Shown one piece after another: positions 1 through 5,902 of a stretch of DNA of 8,713 nt. The notes below the pieces were generated by a model. The model saw only the letters and a program-made list of their open reading frames with translations. It was not told the origin of the DNA and did not search any database. Position 1 is the first letter of the stretch. The number at the start of each line of letters is the position of its first letter. The DNA is from Methyloprofundus sp. GTDB lineage: Bacteria; Pseudomonadota; Gammaproteobacteria; Methylococcales; Methylomonadaceae. The position numbers were made by a program, and so were the translations under genes. Location of the stretch: the NCBI GenBank assembly GCA_030636485.1, contig DAOVWV010000041.1:1-8713 (forward strand). Reading direction: 5' to 3'.

Positions 1-290
1 TAGAATTGAAAAACAAAACCGACATTATAGCGTCGATAATCAGTTAATTGCTTTTCGCTGGCATGACTGAGTTCCAGCTCTTTATAATACACTTTGCCGG
101 ATGAAGGAAGGTCCAGTCCCCCCAGAATATTCAGCAAAGTGGATTTGCCACTGCCGGACATACCAAGAATCACTGAAAATTCCCCGGCATAGAGCTTAAG
201 GTCTATCCCACGTAACGCATGAACTAGTACATCCCCCATCTGATAGGTGCGGGTGATGTCTTGAGTCTGGAAGATGACGGTGTTGTTCAT
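1..290 (-). CDS. ABC transporter ATP-binding protein (N-terminal part, cut by window edge)
   Basis: This is the N-terminal 96 residues of an ABC transporter ATPase that runs off the left edge. It starts at the ATG complementary to 288-290. The Walker A motif GMSGSGKS is at residues 43-50, followed by the [11 protein letters not shown] stretch, and the Q-loop glutamine lies in VGFVFQF at about residue 95. A VGFVFQF(Y)-type Q-loop and the LGGLD segment are typical of the MacB/LolD/DevA group, which powers extrusion of lipoproteins, macrolides or peptides with a FtsX-like permease. The signature motif, Walker B and the permease lie outside the window, so the substrate cannot be told. No convincing Shine-Dalgarno sequence precedes the start. 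The ATPase identity is secure; the subgroup is inferred. Confidence 0.93.
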   Translation of the reverse strand, partial: MNNTVIFQTQDITRTYQMGDVLVHALRGIDLKLYAGEFSVILGMSGSGKSTLLNILGGLDLPSSGKVYYKELELSHASEKQLTDYRRYNVGFVFQF

Positions 291-318
291 AAGACTGGTA
301 AGCCAAAAAATCGGTTAC

Positions 319-333
319 AAGATTATAAATCTT
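319..333 (-). promoter_or_regulatory. Possible promoter -10 region within a palindrome, upstream of the ABC gene
   Basis: The 15-bp perfect palindrome AAGATTATAAATCTT (6-bp arms, 3-bp centre) contains an exact TATAAT on the minus strand at 322-327, about 32 nt before the ABC transporter start. No good -35 hexamer stands at 16-18 bp spacing. It may be a weak or activated promoter with an operator over the -10, or a chance AT-rich palindrome. Confidence 0.3.
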
Positions 334-388
334 ATCACTAGAATTAAATTAAAAATATCAACTAATTGGAGGAGATTTTATGGAATGA

Positions 389-433
389 TCAATCGAAAGC
401 ATTGGTGTCAATAACAACTGACTTAACTTTCAT
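389..433 (-). pseudogene. Relic of a PIN-domain (VapC-type) toxin, 14 codons left
   Basis: An ATG inside the last codons of the Phd-type antitoxin opens a +1 frame reading MKVKSVVIDTNAFD and then stops at TGA (complement of 389-391). The pattern hydrophobic-hydrophobic-IDTN is the first catalytic motif of PIN-domain ribonucleases, whose N-termini typically read M-K-x-x-V-V-I-D-T-N. The position, overlapping the antitoxin stop by a few bases on the same strand, is where a partner toxin belongs. None of the rest of the PIN fold follows: the next ~100 bp are AT-rich, with no frame resembling it, before the ABC gene. I therefore read it as the 5' stub of a deleted toxin. A 14-residue match could be chance, but motif, frame, overlap and location agree. 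Confidence 0.6.
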
Positions 434-674
434 CAAATAACAGTTTTTGTAGTTTTTCTTCCGTTAAGCCATTTTCCTCGGCTTCTTTTCCTGCATCATC
501 TAATGAGTGCAATAAACGATTAGCATAAAAGTGCTTCATTGATTCATACTCATCTTCGGAAATCATAATACCCACGGTACGACCACGCCGAGTGACTTTG
601 ACTGGCTCTCTTTGGGCTTTATCAATAAATTCTCCAAAGTGTGTTTTTGCTTCATTCGCTGTAAATACTTGCAT
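423..674 (-). CDS. Phd/YefM family type II antitoxin
   Basis: This 83-residue protein matches the Phd/YefM antitoxin fold. The N-terminal MQVFTANEAKTHFGEFID is the classic 'x-A-K-x-x-F-x-x-x-x-D' start, followed by PVKVTRRGRTVGIMISEDEYES (residues about 24-45), the strand-turn-helix that completes the dimeric DNA-binding domain. The tail from about residue 50 is acidic and helical, the part that in this family wraps the toxin. Length is normal. A purine-rich AGGG lies about 8 nt upstream of the ATG. Such proteins repress their own operon and neutralise a partner toxin (RelE/YoeB, Doc or PIN type). No complete toxin follows; only a 14-codon PIN stub overlaps its 3' end, making this an orphan antitoxin that may still repress in trans. 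Confidence 0.9.
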   Translation of the reverse strand: MQVFTANEAKTHFGEFIDKAQREPVKVTRRGRTVGIMISEDEYESMKHFYANRLLHSLDDAGKEAEENGLTEEKLQKLLFDES

Positions 675-686
675 CTTTTAACCCTA

Positions 687-710
687 TGTTATCTATAAAT
701 AATAGTAACA
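687..710 (-). promoter_or_regulatory. Imperfect palindrome upstream of the Phd-type antitoxin, likely autoregulatory operator
   Basis: The segment TGTTA-TCTATA-AATAA-TAG-TAACA pairs with itself (TGTTAtCTAT against ATAGTAACA with one bulged base). It lies 13 to 36 nt upstream of the antitoxin ATG, where Phd/YefM proteins usually bind. TATTAT and TATAGA inside it are possible -10 hexamers; no clear -35 is seen. The operator role is inferred from position and symmetry. Confidence 0.35.
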
Positions 711-762
711 CAAATTCACACGAAATGTTCCATTGGTGTAATTAACAAACCTAACCTTATTC

Positions 763-883
763 CAATACCTTCGCCAAAATGAAAATCACCCCATTCTGGC
801 AAGTTTTTCAGCTTGTAAGTAGTTGATTCACATAAAGCGAAAAAGGCTGTTTTGAGCTTAAATCAAAATTGGCGAAGGTATTG
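763..883 (+). mobile_element. MITE copy 1 (121 bp), upstream of the second toxin-antitoxin locus
   Basis: This 121-bp non-coding element is bounded by perfect 15-bp terminal inverted repeats, CAATACCTTCGCCAA at the left and its reverse complement at the right. It is flanked by a 5-bp direct repeat TATTC (758-762 and 884-888) consistent with a target-site duplication. A second copy of identical length lies at 1539-1659 in the opposite orientation; aligning them by hand gives about 105 of 121 identical bases with no gaps. There is no room for a transposase, so it must be moved in trans by an element not present here. It sits between the divergent antitoxin genes, immediately upstream of the promoter at 904-932. 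Confidence 0.85.
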
Positions 884-903
884 TATTCATTAGATTTTTA
901 TAA

Positions 904-932
904 TTGACATGGTTGCATTTGACAACCATAAT
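904..932 (+). promoter_or_regulatory. Sigma-70 promoter with palindromic operator in the spacer, driving the RHH antitoxin-PIN toxin operon
   Basis: A consensus -35 TTGACA (904-909) is followed after exactly 17 bp by a near-consensus -10 CATAAT (927-932). Between and overlapping them is a perfect inverted repeat ATGGTTG-CATTTGA-CAACCAT (909-929). A repressor on this palindrome would block RNA polymerase, as expected of autoregulation by ribbon-helix-helix antitoxins. The antitoxin ATG is at 966, preceded by AAGGA (955-959) as ribosome binding site. The promoter starts about 20 bp beyond MITE copy 1. Confidence 0.7.
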
Positions 933-965
933 GGAACTATTTTTTTATTGAATTAAGGACTCCAT

Positions 966-1208
966 ATGCCAGCTTTAACGATCAAAAATATTCCTAACGA
1001 TCTATATGAAGAATTAAAACACGTTGCTGAGCAACACCATAGAAGCATGAATAGTGAAGTTATCATGTGTCTTAAACAAAAATTATTTCCAAATAAAATA
1101 TCTACACAAGATAAACTTTCAAATATTCAAGCTCTTCGCTCTCAAATTAAGCCGAATAATATGACGAGCCAAGATATAGAGCATGCGATTAATGAAGGCA
1201 GGTCATGA
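966..1208 (+). CDS. FitA-like ribbon-helix-helix antitoxin
   Basis: This is an 80-residue antitoxin. Residues 1-40 (MPALTIKNIPNDLYEELKHV and the following helix with RSMNSEV) match the FitA/Arc-type ribbon-helix-helix pattern: a short beta strand, 'IP-x-x-L-Y-x-x-L', a helix, then 'x-R-S-x-x-x-E-V'. Two such chains form the DNA-binding dimer. The polar C-terminal half (about 50-80) is expected to bind and block the PIN toxin. Its stop codon overlaps the toxin start in an ATGA (1205-1208), so the two are translationally coupled. The AAGGA ribosome binding site is well placed. The palindrome in the promoter just upstream is the likely operator. The gene looks intact although its toxin has been damaged by a MITE. 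Confidence 0.88.
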   Translation: MPALTIKNIPNDLYEELKHVAEQHHRSMNSEVIMCLKQKLFPNKISTQDKLSNIQALRSQIKPNNMTSQDIEHAINEGRS

Positions 1209-1564
1209 TTGTTGCTGATACCAACATTATTTCTTATCTTTTTTTGCCTACCTCCTATTCAAATTCTGTTGATAAGCTTTTTACATTAGATTCTGCTTGG
1301 ATTGCTCCAACATTATGGAAAAGTGAGTTTCGTAATGTTTTAGCTCTTTATCTAAGAAAAGAAATAATTACTTTTGAAAAAGCCTTACAACTTCAAGAAG
1401 CAGCTGAATCCATTATGATTAATAGTGAATTTGAGGTTAGCTCTTCTCAGGTATTAGCCCTAGTTAATAAAAGCAACTGTTCAGCCTATGATTGTGAATT
1501 TATTGCTCTAGCAAAACACCAAAATATTCCCCTTATTACAATACCTTCGCCAATTTTGATTTAA
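1205..1564 (+). CDS. VapC/FitB-type PIN-domain toxin, C-terminus replaced by MITE insertion
   Basis: PIN-domain endoribonuclease toxin. The first acidic motif is D5 in MIVADTN, the second E41 in WKSEFRNVL and the third D96 in YDCEF, all present and spaced as in the family. The reading frame is genuine up to PLIT (residue 112). It then enters the MITE at 1539-1659 and ends after seven foreign residues (IPSPILI) at 119. The original C-terminus is still readable beyond the element at 1662-1742 and begins QDKK, so the intact protein would have been about 136 residues. The fourth acidic residue of PIN sites, in the T-x-D motif (D114 of the reconstructed protein), is lost along with the final strand and helix. 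The product is probably inactive or unstable, but three of four active-site acids remain, so residual activity cannot be excluded. Confidence 0.88.
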   Translation: MIVADTNIISYLFLPTSYSNSVDKLFTLDSAWIAPTLWKSEFRNVLALYLRKEIITFEKALQLQEAAESIMINSEFEVSSSQVLALVNKSNCSAYDCEFIALAKHQNIPLITIPSPILI

Positions 1565-1659
1565 GTTCAAAACACCCCTTTTCGTTCTATGTGAATCAAT
1601 CACTTATAGACTGATAAACTTGCGATAATGGGTAGACTTTCATTTTGGCGAAGGTATTG
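1539..1659 (-). mobile_element. MITE copy 2 (121 bp), inserted in the PIN toxin gene
   Basis: This is the second copy of the 121-bp element, inverted relative to copy 1. Its terminal repeats are the same perfect CAATACCTTCGCCAA and complement. It is flanked by TTATTA on both sides (1533-1538 and 1660-1665); a seventh matching base C is ambiguous because it can belong to the element end. Removing the element and one repeat restores an uninterrupted toxin frame reading PLIT-QDKK, which proves the insertion and its boundaries. The element supplies the premature TAA at 1562-1564. Its own terminal repeats could form a hairpin in the toxin mRNA. Confidence 0.88.
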
Positions 1660-1661
1660 TT

Positions 1662-1742
1662 ATTACACAAGATAAAAAAGTATTACGAGAATTTCCAGAT
1701 AATACACTTTCTATAGCTAATTTTATTCAACAGAAAACCTAA
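1662..1742 (+). pseudogene. Displaced 3' end of the PIN toxin gene
   Basis: After the MITE and its duplicated target site, a 26-codon open frame starts ITQDKKVLREF, runs through PDNTLSIANF and ends at TAA 1740-1742. T-x-D-K-K-V-L followed by an F-P-x-x-x-L/I-x-x-x-x-F tail is the standard C-terminus of VapC/FitB PIN proteins. It carries the fourth acidic residue (D in QDKK). The frame is closed upstream by a TAA inside the MITE (1626-1628) and has no start codon or ribosome binding site, so it is not expected to be translated. It belongs to the gene that begins at 1205. Confidence 0.85.
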
Positions 1743-1751
1743 TATCAAAAT

Positions 1752-1776
1752 AACCCGCTTGGCTGGTTGATTTTTT
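1752..1776 (+). terminator. Weak candidate terminator after the toxin remnant
   Basis: A short stem AACC (1752-1755) with GGTT (1765-1768) and a 9-nt loop is followed two bases later by six T residues (1771-1776), ten bases after the ancestral toxin stop. Four base pairs is poor for an intrinsic terminator, so position and T-run are the only support. Confidence 0.22.
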
Positions 1777-1893
1777 GCTTATAAAAATGTTGGACAATAC
1801 CCGTTGTTCCATGCATTAGGGCTTCATTTTACTCTGACCTGAATATTTCAATATAGTAAATAGGGGGGGGCGAGAAATAGTAGCAACGGTAAA

Positions 1894-1940
1894 GGTGCTG
1901 GATTACGTTATTTCGCTATGCTCAATAAGTTAACCCAGCC
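1894..1940. repeat. Imperfect hairpin repeat adjoining the topA stop
   Basis: The arms GGTGCTGGATTAC (1894-1906) and GTTAACCCAGCC (1929-1940) pair as GCTGG-TTA-C against G-TAA-CCAGC with one mismatch and one bulge, around a 22-nt loop. Elements of the general form (G)GCTGG(G)TTAC-loop-GTAACCCAGC are dispersed in many gammaproteobacterial genomes; family membership here rests on recollection of that pattern. It begins eight bases past the topA stop, so it may protect or end the topA transcript, though no T-run follows on the minus strand. Confidence 0.5.
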
Positions 1941-1947
1941 TATGTAC

Positions 1948-4266
1948 CTAACTCATCGGTCCATTAATATCTTCAGGGTCTCCCTCATAAGGCGTTGCAT
2001 ATTTACAATCCTTTTGTGGACAGACTTTTTCCGGGCCACGGCGTTTAGTGGTCTTAAGCGTCAATATTGGCCAGTGACATGCTGGGCAGGGTTCTTTAAC
2101 AGGGACATTCCACAGCGCGTAATCACATTTAGGGTAGCCAGAACAAGAGTAGAATACTTTGTTATTACGCGACTTGCGCTTGAGTATACTGCCTTTTTTA
2201 CATTTAGGGCATTCTACACCGGTATCCAGCGGTTTTTCCAAAGGTTCGATATGTTTGCATTTTGGATAGGAGCTACAGCCGATAAATTTACCATAACGTC
2301 CGGTTTTAATGACCAGATCAGATTCGCAGTCAGGACATTTTCGTCCTTCTACGATTTCCGGTACATTGGACTCCGTACCATCATCATTTAAATTACGGGT
2401 ATAGGAACAGGTCGGATAATCGGTACATCCGATAAAACGGCCATTACGTCCTAGGCGGATAGAGAGTTCCTTGCCACACTCTGGACATTTTTCATCAATG
2501 GCTTCCTGAGTCACATCCTTGCGTTGTACCGATTCTTCCTTATCATGAATCAATTGGGTAAAAGGTGTCCAAAAAGCGTGCATCAATGGAACCCAGTCCT
2601 TTTCTCCTCGTGAGACGGCATCCAGGTTATCTTCTAGTTTTGCGGTGAAATCATAATCGACATATTTAGTAAAATGCTCGGTGAGGAACTTATTTACAAT
2701 CCGACCCACATCGGTAGGATAGAAGCGTTTAGAGTCTAAAGTGACATACTCGCGGTTTTGCAGGGTAGAGATAATAGAGGCATAGGTAGAAGGTCGACCA
2801 ATACCATGTTCTTCCAATGATTTAACCAGGCTCGCTTCGCTATAGCGTGGCGGTGGCTCGGTAAAATGCTGATTGGTGACAATGTCGTCTAAGGGAATAG
2901 AGTCACCTTCTGCCATCGTAGGTAGAAATGTTTCTTTATCATCACCTTCTTTATTATCATCTTTACCTTCTAGATAGACCGCCATGAACCCAGGTTTTGC
3001 AATAACCGATCCTGTTGCACGGAATAGGTTTTTTTCGCTACCACAGGCTAAATCCACCGCAACGGTATTGATGCTTGCATGAATCATTTGACAGGCAATG
3101 GTGCGTTTCCAGATGAGATCATAGAGCTTGAACTGGTCGTTCGTTAAATGCTTTTTTAGATCCGCAGGTATTTGCTCTGCAATCGTCGGGCGTATTGCCT
3201 CATGCGCTTCCTGTGCATTTTTAGATTTGGTTTTAAATGAGCGGGGTGCTTTAGGTATTTGATCGGCACCATATTTGTCGGTGATTAATTGACGAATGTT
3301 TTCCAATGCTTCATCCGCCAGGTTAACCGAATCAGTACGCATATAGGTAATCAATCCAGCTGCTTCACCGCCACCAATATCCATTCCTTCATACAGTTGT
3401 TGCGCAACCATCATCGTACGTTTGGTGGTAAAACCTAGTTTACGCGCGGCTTCCTGCTGTAGTGTGGAGGTAATAAACGGTGCTGCCGGGTTGCGTTTAC
3501 GCTGCTTTTTTTCTAATTTTACGACCAGCAATGTACCCTTTGCCGCAGTGATCAAGTCCTGTTGGGTCGCTTGTGCCCGAGTATCGTTTTCGATACTAAA
3601 CTGGCTTAGTTTTTCGCTATTAAAATGTGTGAGTTTGGCTTTAAAGGCTTGTTTTTCATGTGAAAGTTTGGCGGTAATCGTCCAGTATTCACGTGTTTTA
3701 AAGGCTTCGATTTCCAGCTCACGTTCCACGATCATGCGCAAAGCAGGGCTTTGTACCCGCCCTGCGGATAAACCCCGACGAATTTTTTTCCACAGTAGCG
3801 GGGATAGGTTAAAACCCACGAGATAATCCAGCGCACGACGTGCCAGTTGTGCATCCACTAGGTTGGTTGCAATTTCTCCCGGATTAGCGATCGCATGAGT
3901 CACCGCTTTTTTGGTAATCTCATGGAAGACGACGCGGTGTACCTGTTTGTTTTTGAGTAATTTTTTGGCTTTGAGTAATTCCAGTAAATGCCATGAAATA
4001 GCCTCTCCCTCTCTATCAGGATCGGTCGCGAGATACAGCGTTTCTGCCCCTTTAAGTGCCTTGGTAATGGCCTGTAGATGACGTTGATTGCGTTCTTGCA
4101 CCTGATATTTCATGGCAAAATCATTATCTGGGTCAACCGCGCCTTCCTTGGGGATAAGATCGCGTAAATGGCCATAAGAAGCGAGAACCTGGAAATCTTT
4201 TCCCAGATATTTTTCGATCGTCTTAGACTTTGCTGGCGATTCTACAATGATTAAATTTTTGCTCAT
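1948..4266 (-). CDS. topA: DNA topoisomerase I (type IA, omega protein)
   Basis: This 772-residue type IA topoisomerase relaxes negative supercoils by cutting one strand through a 5'-phosphotyrosine. The Toprim domain opens with LIIVESPAKSKTI (E9) and carries the metal-binding triad in ATDPDREGEA (D82, D84, E86). The active-site tyrosine is Y308 in GLITYMRTDS, with R310 beside it; HGIGRPSTYASII (about 487-499) is the conserved cleavage-gate segment. The C-terminus has four tetracysteine zinc ribbons: C594/C597/C614/C620, C644/C647/C664/C670, C686/C689/C708/C714 and C727/C730/C749/C754, which bind single-stranded DNA. The protein is about 90 residues shorter than the E. coli enzyme, but all catalytic parts are present. 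It is the last gene of the minus-strand run and starts 18 nt after smg. Confidence 0.98.
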   Translation of the reverse strand: MSKNLIIVESPAKSKTIEKYLGKDFQVLASYGHLRDLIPKEGAVDPDNDFAMKYQVQERNQRHLQAITKALKGAETLYLATDPDREGEAISWHLLELLKAKKLLKNKQVHRVVFHEITKKAVTHAIANPGEIATNLVDAQLARRALDYLVGFNLSPLLWKKIRRGLSAGRVQSPALRMIVERELEIEAFKTREYWTITAKLSHEKQAFKAKLTHFNSEKLSQFSIENDTRAQATQQDLITAAKGTLLVVKLEKKQRKRNPAAPFITSTLQQEAARKLGFTTKRTMMVAQQLYEGMDIGGGEAAGLITYMRTDSVNLADEALENIRQLITDKYGADQIPKAPRSFKTKSKNAQEAHEAIRPTIAEQIPADLKKHLTNDQFKLYDLIWKRTIACQMIHASINTVAVDLACGSEKNLFRATGSVIAKPGFMAVYLEGKDDNKEGDDKETFLPTMAEGDSIPLDDIVTNQHFTEPPPRYSEASLVKSLEEHGIGRPSTYASIISTLQNREYVTLDSKRFYPTDVGRIVNKFLTEHFTKYVDYDFTAKLEDNLDAVSRGEKDWVPLMHAFWTPFTQLIHDKEESVQRKDVTQEAIDEKCPECGKELSIRLGRNGRFIGCTDYPTCSYTRNLNDDGTESNVPEIVEGRKCPDCESDLVIKTGRYGKFIGCSSYPKCKHIEPLEKPLDTGVECPKCKKGSILKRKSRNNKVFYSCSGYPKCDYALWNVPVKEPCPACHWPILTLKTTKRRGPEKVCPQKDCKYATPYEGDPEDINGPMS

Positions 4267-4284
4267 ACCTGTTAGTCATCAATA

Positions 4285-4755
4285 TTAATTTAAAAAAGCG
4301 GTTGTTTCTTGGTAGATGAGGTTTTCCATATGTGCAATGGCAAGCTCCTCATCTGGCTGGCTTAATAATACCATCAAAGTGATCCATTTCAGTTCCTCGA
4401 TAGAAATTGTTATATTCTCTATGGCCATCGCACGGTCAATCACAAGTTCACGACTAACCGGGTTAAGAATATTCATGCCTTCTAGAAAGAGAATAAAATC
4501 CCGGCATTCCATATCCAGTTTTTTGCACTCTTGTGCACAAAAAATACGGAAGCTATGAGCGGCCGCTTTAAATTCTGGTTCTTCTTGTAGTGCAAGCGTA
4601 TCTAGCCATTCAAATGCCAGGGAAATATTGCGTGAATTAAAGCCAGCTGCTTTAAGTTCTGTTTGTAACATCTCAGTATCAGGGATGATGTCAATTTCGT
4701 TATCCATATAGTTTTCAAATAGATAGATTAGTACATCAAAGATATCTTCATTCAT
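4285..4755 (-). CDS. smg: Smg family protein (DUF494)
   Basis: This 156-residue protein has the opening of the Smg/DUF494 family: MNEDIFDVLIYLFENYMDN, then a segment 'L-x-x-E-L-x-x-A-G-F' (about 30-40) and 'A-F-E-W-L-D-x-L' (about 47-54). It ends in helices with LKWITLMVLL and a tail of acidic and alanine-rich turns. It appears cytoplasmic, with no signal peptide or membrane segment. The molecular role of Smg is not established; the family is known mainly by its fixed place next to dprA. Here it starts 38 nt after dprA and ends 18 nt before topA, so it is very likely co-transcribed with both. Length is normal. Confidence 0.93.
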   Translation of the reverse strand: MNEDIFDVLIYLFENYMDNEIDIIPDTEMLQTELKAAGFNSRNISLAFEWLDTLALQEEPEFKAAAHSFRIFCAQECKKLDMECRDFILFLEGMNILNPVSRELVIDRAMAIENITISIEELKWITLMVLLSQPDEELAIAHMENLIYQETTAFLN

Positions 4756-4793
4756 TTAAGGTGCCTATAGTGGCTAGTCAGCTTGATTGCGGG

Positions 4794-5894
4794 TTATTTT
4801 ATGCGTGTGTATGTACCGCCATTTGTAGCGATAATATAACCTTGTATTTCCAAAATGAGCAAGTGCGCAGCGATATTTTCTACTAAAAACCCTGTTTCAT
4901 TGACCAGTTGGTCTATAGAAGTGGGGCTATATAGGACGTAATTCAACAGTTTTTGCTGCTCTGCGTCAAGCCCCGTTTCAATGTTTGTGTTTATACGGCT
5001 GTTTTGAACGGCGCTTTGTTGAAACAAATGTCCTAATTCTTCTAATATATCCTGGGTACTTTCCACTAATTTTGCACCTTCGCGAATTAACCCATTACAA
5101 CCCCGGGCAAGGGGGTTATAAATGGAGCCGGGTATGGCAAAGACCTCCCGGTTTTGCTCCAGTGCCATCCGTGCGGTTATTAATGAACCGCTTTTTTTCG
5201 CTGCTTCTACAACGAGTAAGCCCATGCATAAGCCACTGATAATACGGTTACGGCGTGGAAAATGATTTGCTTTCGCTACCGTACCAGGCGGAAACTCGGA
5301 AATCAATACGCCATTATTGATAATTTCAGTCGCCAGTTGCTTATGCGAAGCCGGGTATACGCGATCTAAGCCTGTGCCTGTTACTGCAATCGTTTTACCC
5401 TGCACCGCCAAAGCACCACGGTGGCTTGCTGCGTCTATGCCAAGTGCCAGGCCACTGGTAATGGTAAATCCCATATTAGTCAGCTCACTGGCAAAATCCT
5501 GTGCGATTTGTATCCCTAGTGAAGTCGGGTTGCGGCTACCGACTATCGCTATTTGCGGAAAATGAATTAAATCAATATCCCCTCGTGCAAACAAGGTGGG
5601 TGGAGGGTCGGGTATTTCCTTTAATTGTTTAGGGTAATCATCATCAGTATATAAAAGAAGATGGTTATCCGTTTGCTCTAGCCATAACAAATCCTGCTCT
5701 ACGAGTTGCCACTGTGGGTTTAGAATGGCAGTAATGCTTTTTTCGGGCAAGCCTATCTTAAGCAGTGTCGCGTGTGATTCAGCAAAAAGCTGTTCGGGTG
5801 GACAGTAACTCAGACATTTGAAAAAAGTTTTGCTACCTATGCCTGGCGTACGCATAAGCGCAAGCCAGTATTTTTGTGAATTATTTGTATTCAA
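4794..5894 (-). CDS. dprA: DNA processing protein DprA (Smf)
   Basis: DprA binds incoming single-stranded DNA and loads RecA during natural transformation. The 366-residue product has an N-terminal helix-hairpin-helix-like segment (RTPGIGSKTF, 15-24). The Rossmann-fold core has IAIVGSRNPT (116-123), SGLALGIDAASHRGAL (147-162), HFPRRNRIISGL (211-222) and GSLITARMALEQNREVFAIPG (about 236-256). A winged-helix-like C-terminal domain spans about 310-366. The best start is a TTG (complement of 5892-5894): no ATG or GTG fits the family N-terminus, and the LysM gene stop lies only 8 nt upstream. There is no clear Shine-Dalgarno, so translation is probably coupled to the LysM gene. All family motifs are intact. 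Confidence 0.96.
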   Translation of the reverse strand: MNTNNSQKYWLALMRTPGIGSKTFFKCLSYCPPEQLFAESHATLLKIGLPEKSITAILNPQWQLVEQDLLWLEQTDNHLLLYTDDDYPKQLKEIPDPPPTLFARGDIDLIHFPQIAIVGSRNPTSLGIQIAQDFASELTNMGFTITSGLALGIDAASHRGALAVQGKTIAVTGTGLDRVYPASHKQLATEIINNGVLISEFPPGTVAKANHFPRRNRIISGLCMGLLVVEAAKKSGSLITARMALEQNREVFAIPGSIYNPLARGCNGLIREGAKLVESTQDILEELGHLFQQSAVQNSRINTNIETGLDAEQQKLLNYVLYSPTSIDQLVNETGFLVENIAAHLLILEIQGYIIATNGGTYTRIK

Positions 5895-5902
5895 GACAAA
5901 GC

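Larger units (their letters stand above)
1743..1947. other. Intergenic spacer between the toxin remnant and the topA 3' end
   Basis: I find no gene here. The spacer holds the weak terminator candidate at 1752-1776, a run of eight G at 1863-1870 followed by CGAG, and an imperfect hairpin repeat that abuts the topA stop codon. It is AT-rich otherwise. Confidence 0.6.

Noticed and set aside
368..388. Strong Shine-Dalgarno GGAGGAG followed by ATG GAA TGA on the plus strand
   Set aside because: It opens only a two-codon frame and faces no gene; probably chance in an AT-rich spacer.
763..883. CRISPR-like or tandem repeat array
   Set aside because: There are only two copies, far apart and inverted, with terminal inverted repeats and target duplications; these are transposable elements.
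763..1659. The two MITEs as ends of one composite mobile toxin-antitoxin cassette
   Set aside because: Each copy has its own target-site duplication, and the second copy lies inside the toxin gene with the gene's 3' end outside. The locus was therefore there before the insertion.
1863..1870. Run of eight G as a phase-variation tract
   Set aside because: It is not inside a reading frame or an evident promoter, so there is nothing for slippage to switch; it could also be a sequencing-length uncertainty.
1918..2391. 157-codon plus-strand open frame
   Set aside because: It lies antisense to the topA zinc-ribbon region, which has strong family motifs; a shadow frame.
3422..3826. 134-codon plus-strand open frame
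   Set aside because: Antisense to the topA catalytic core; serine- and cysteine-rich shadow composition.
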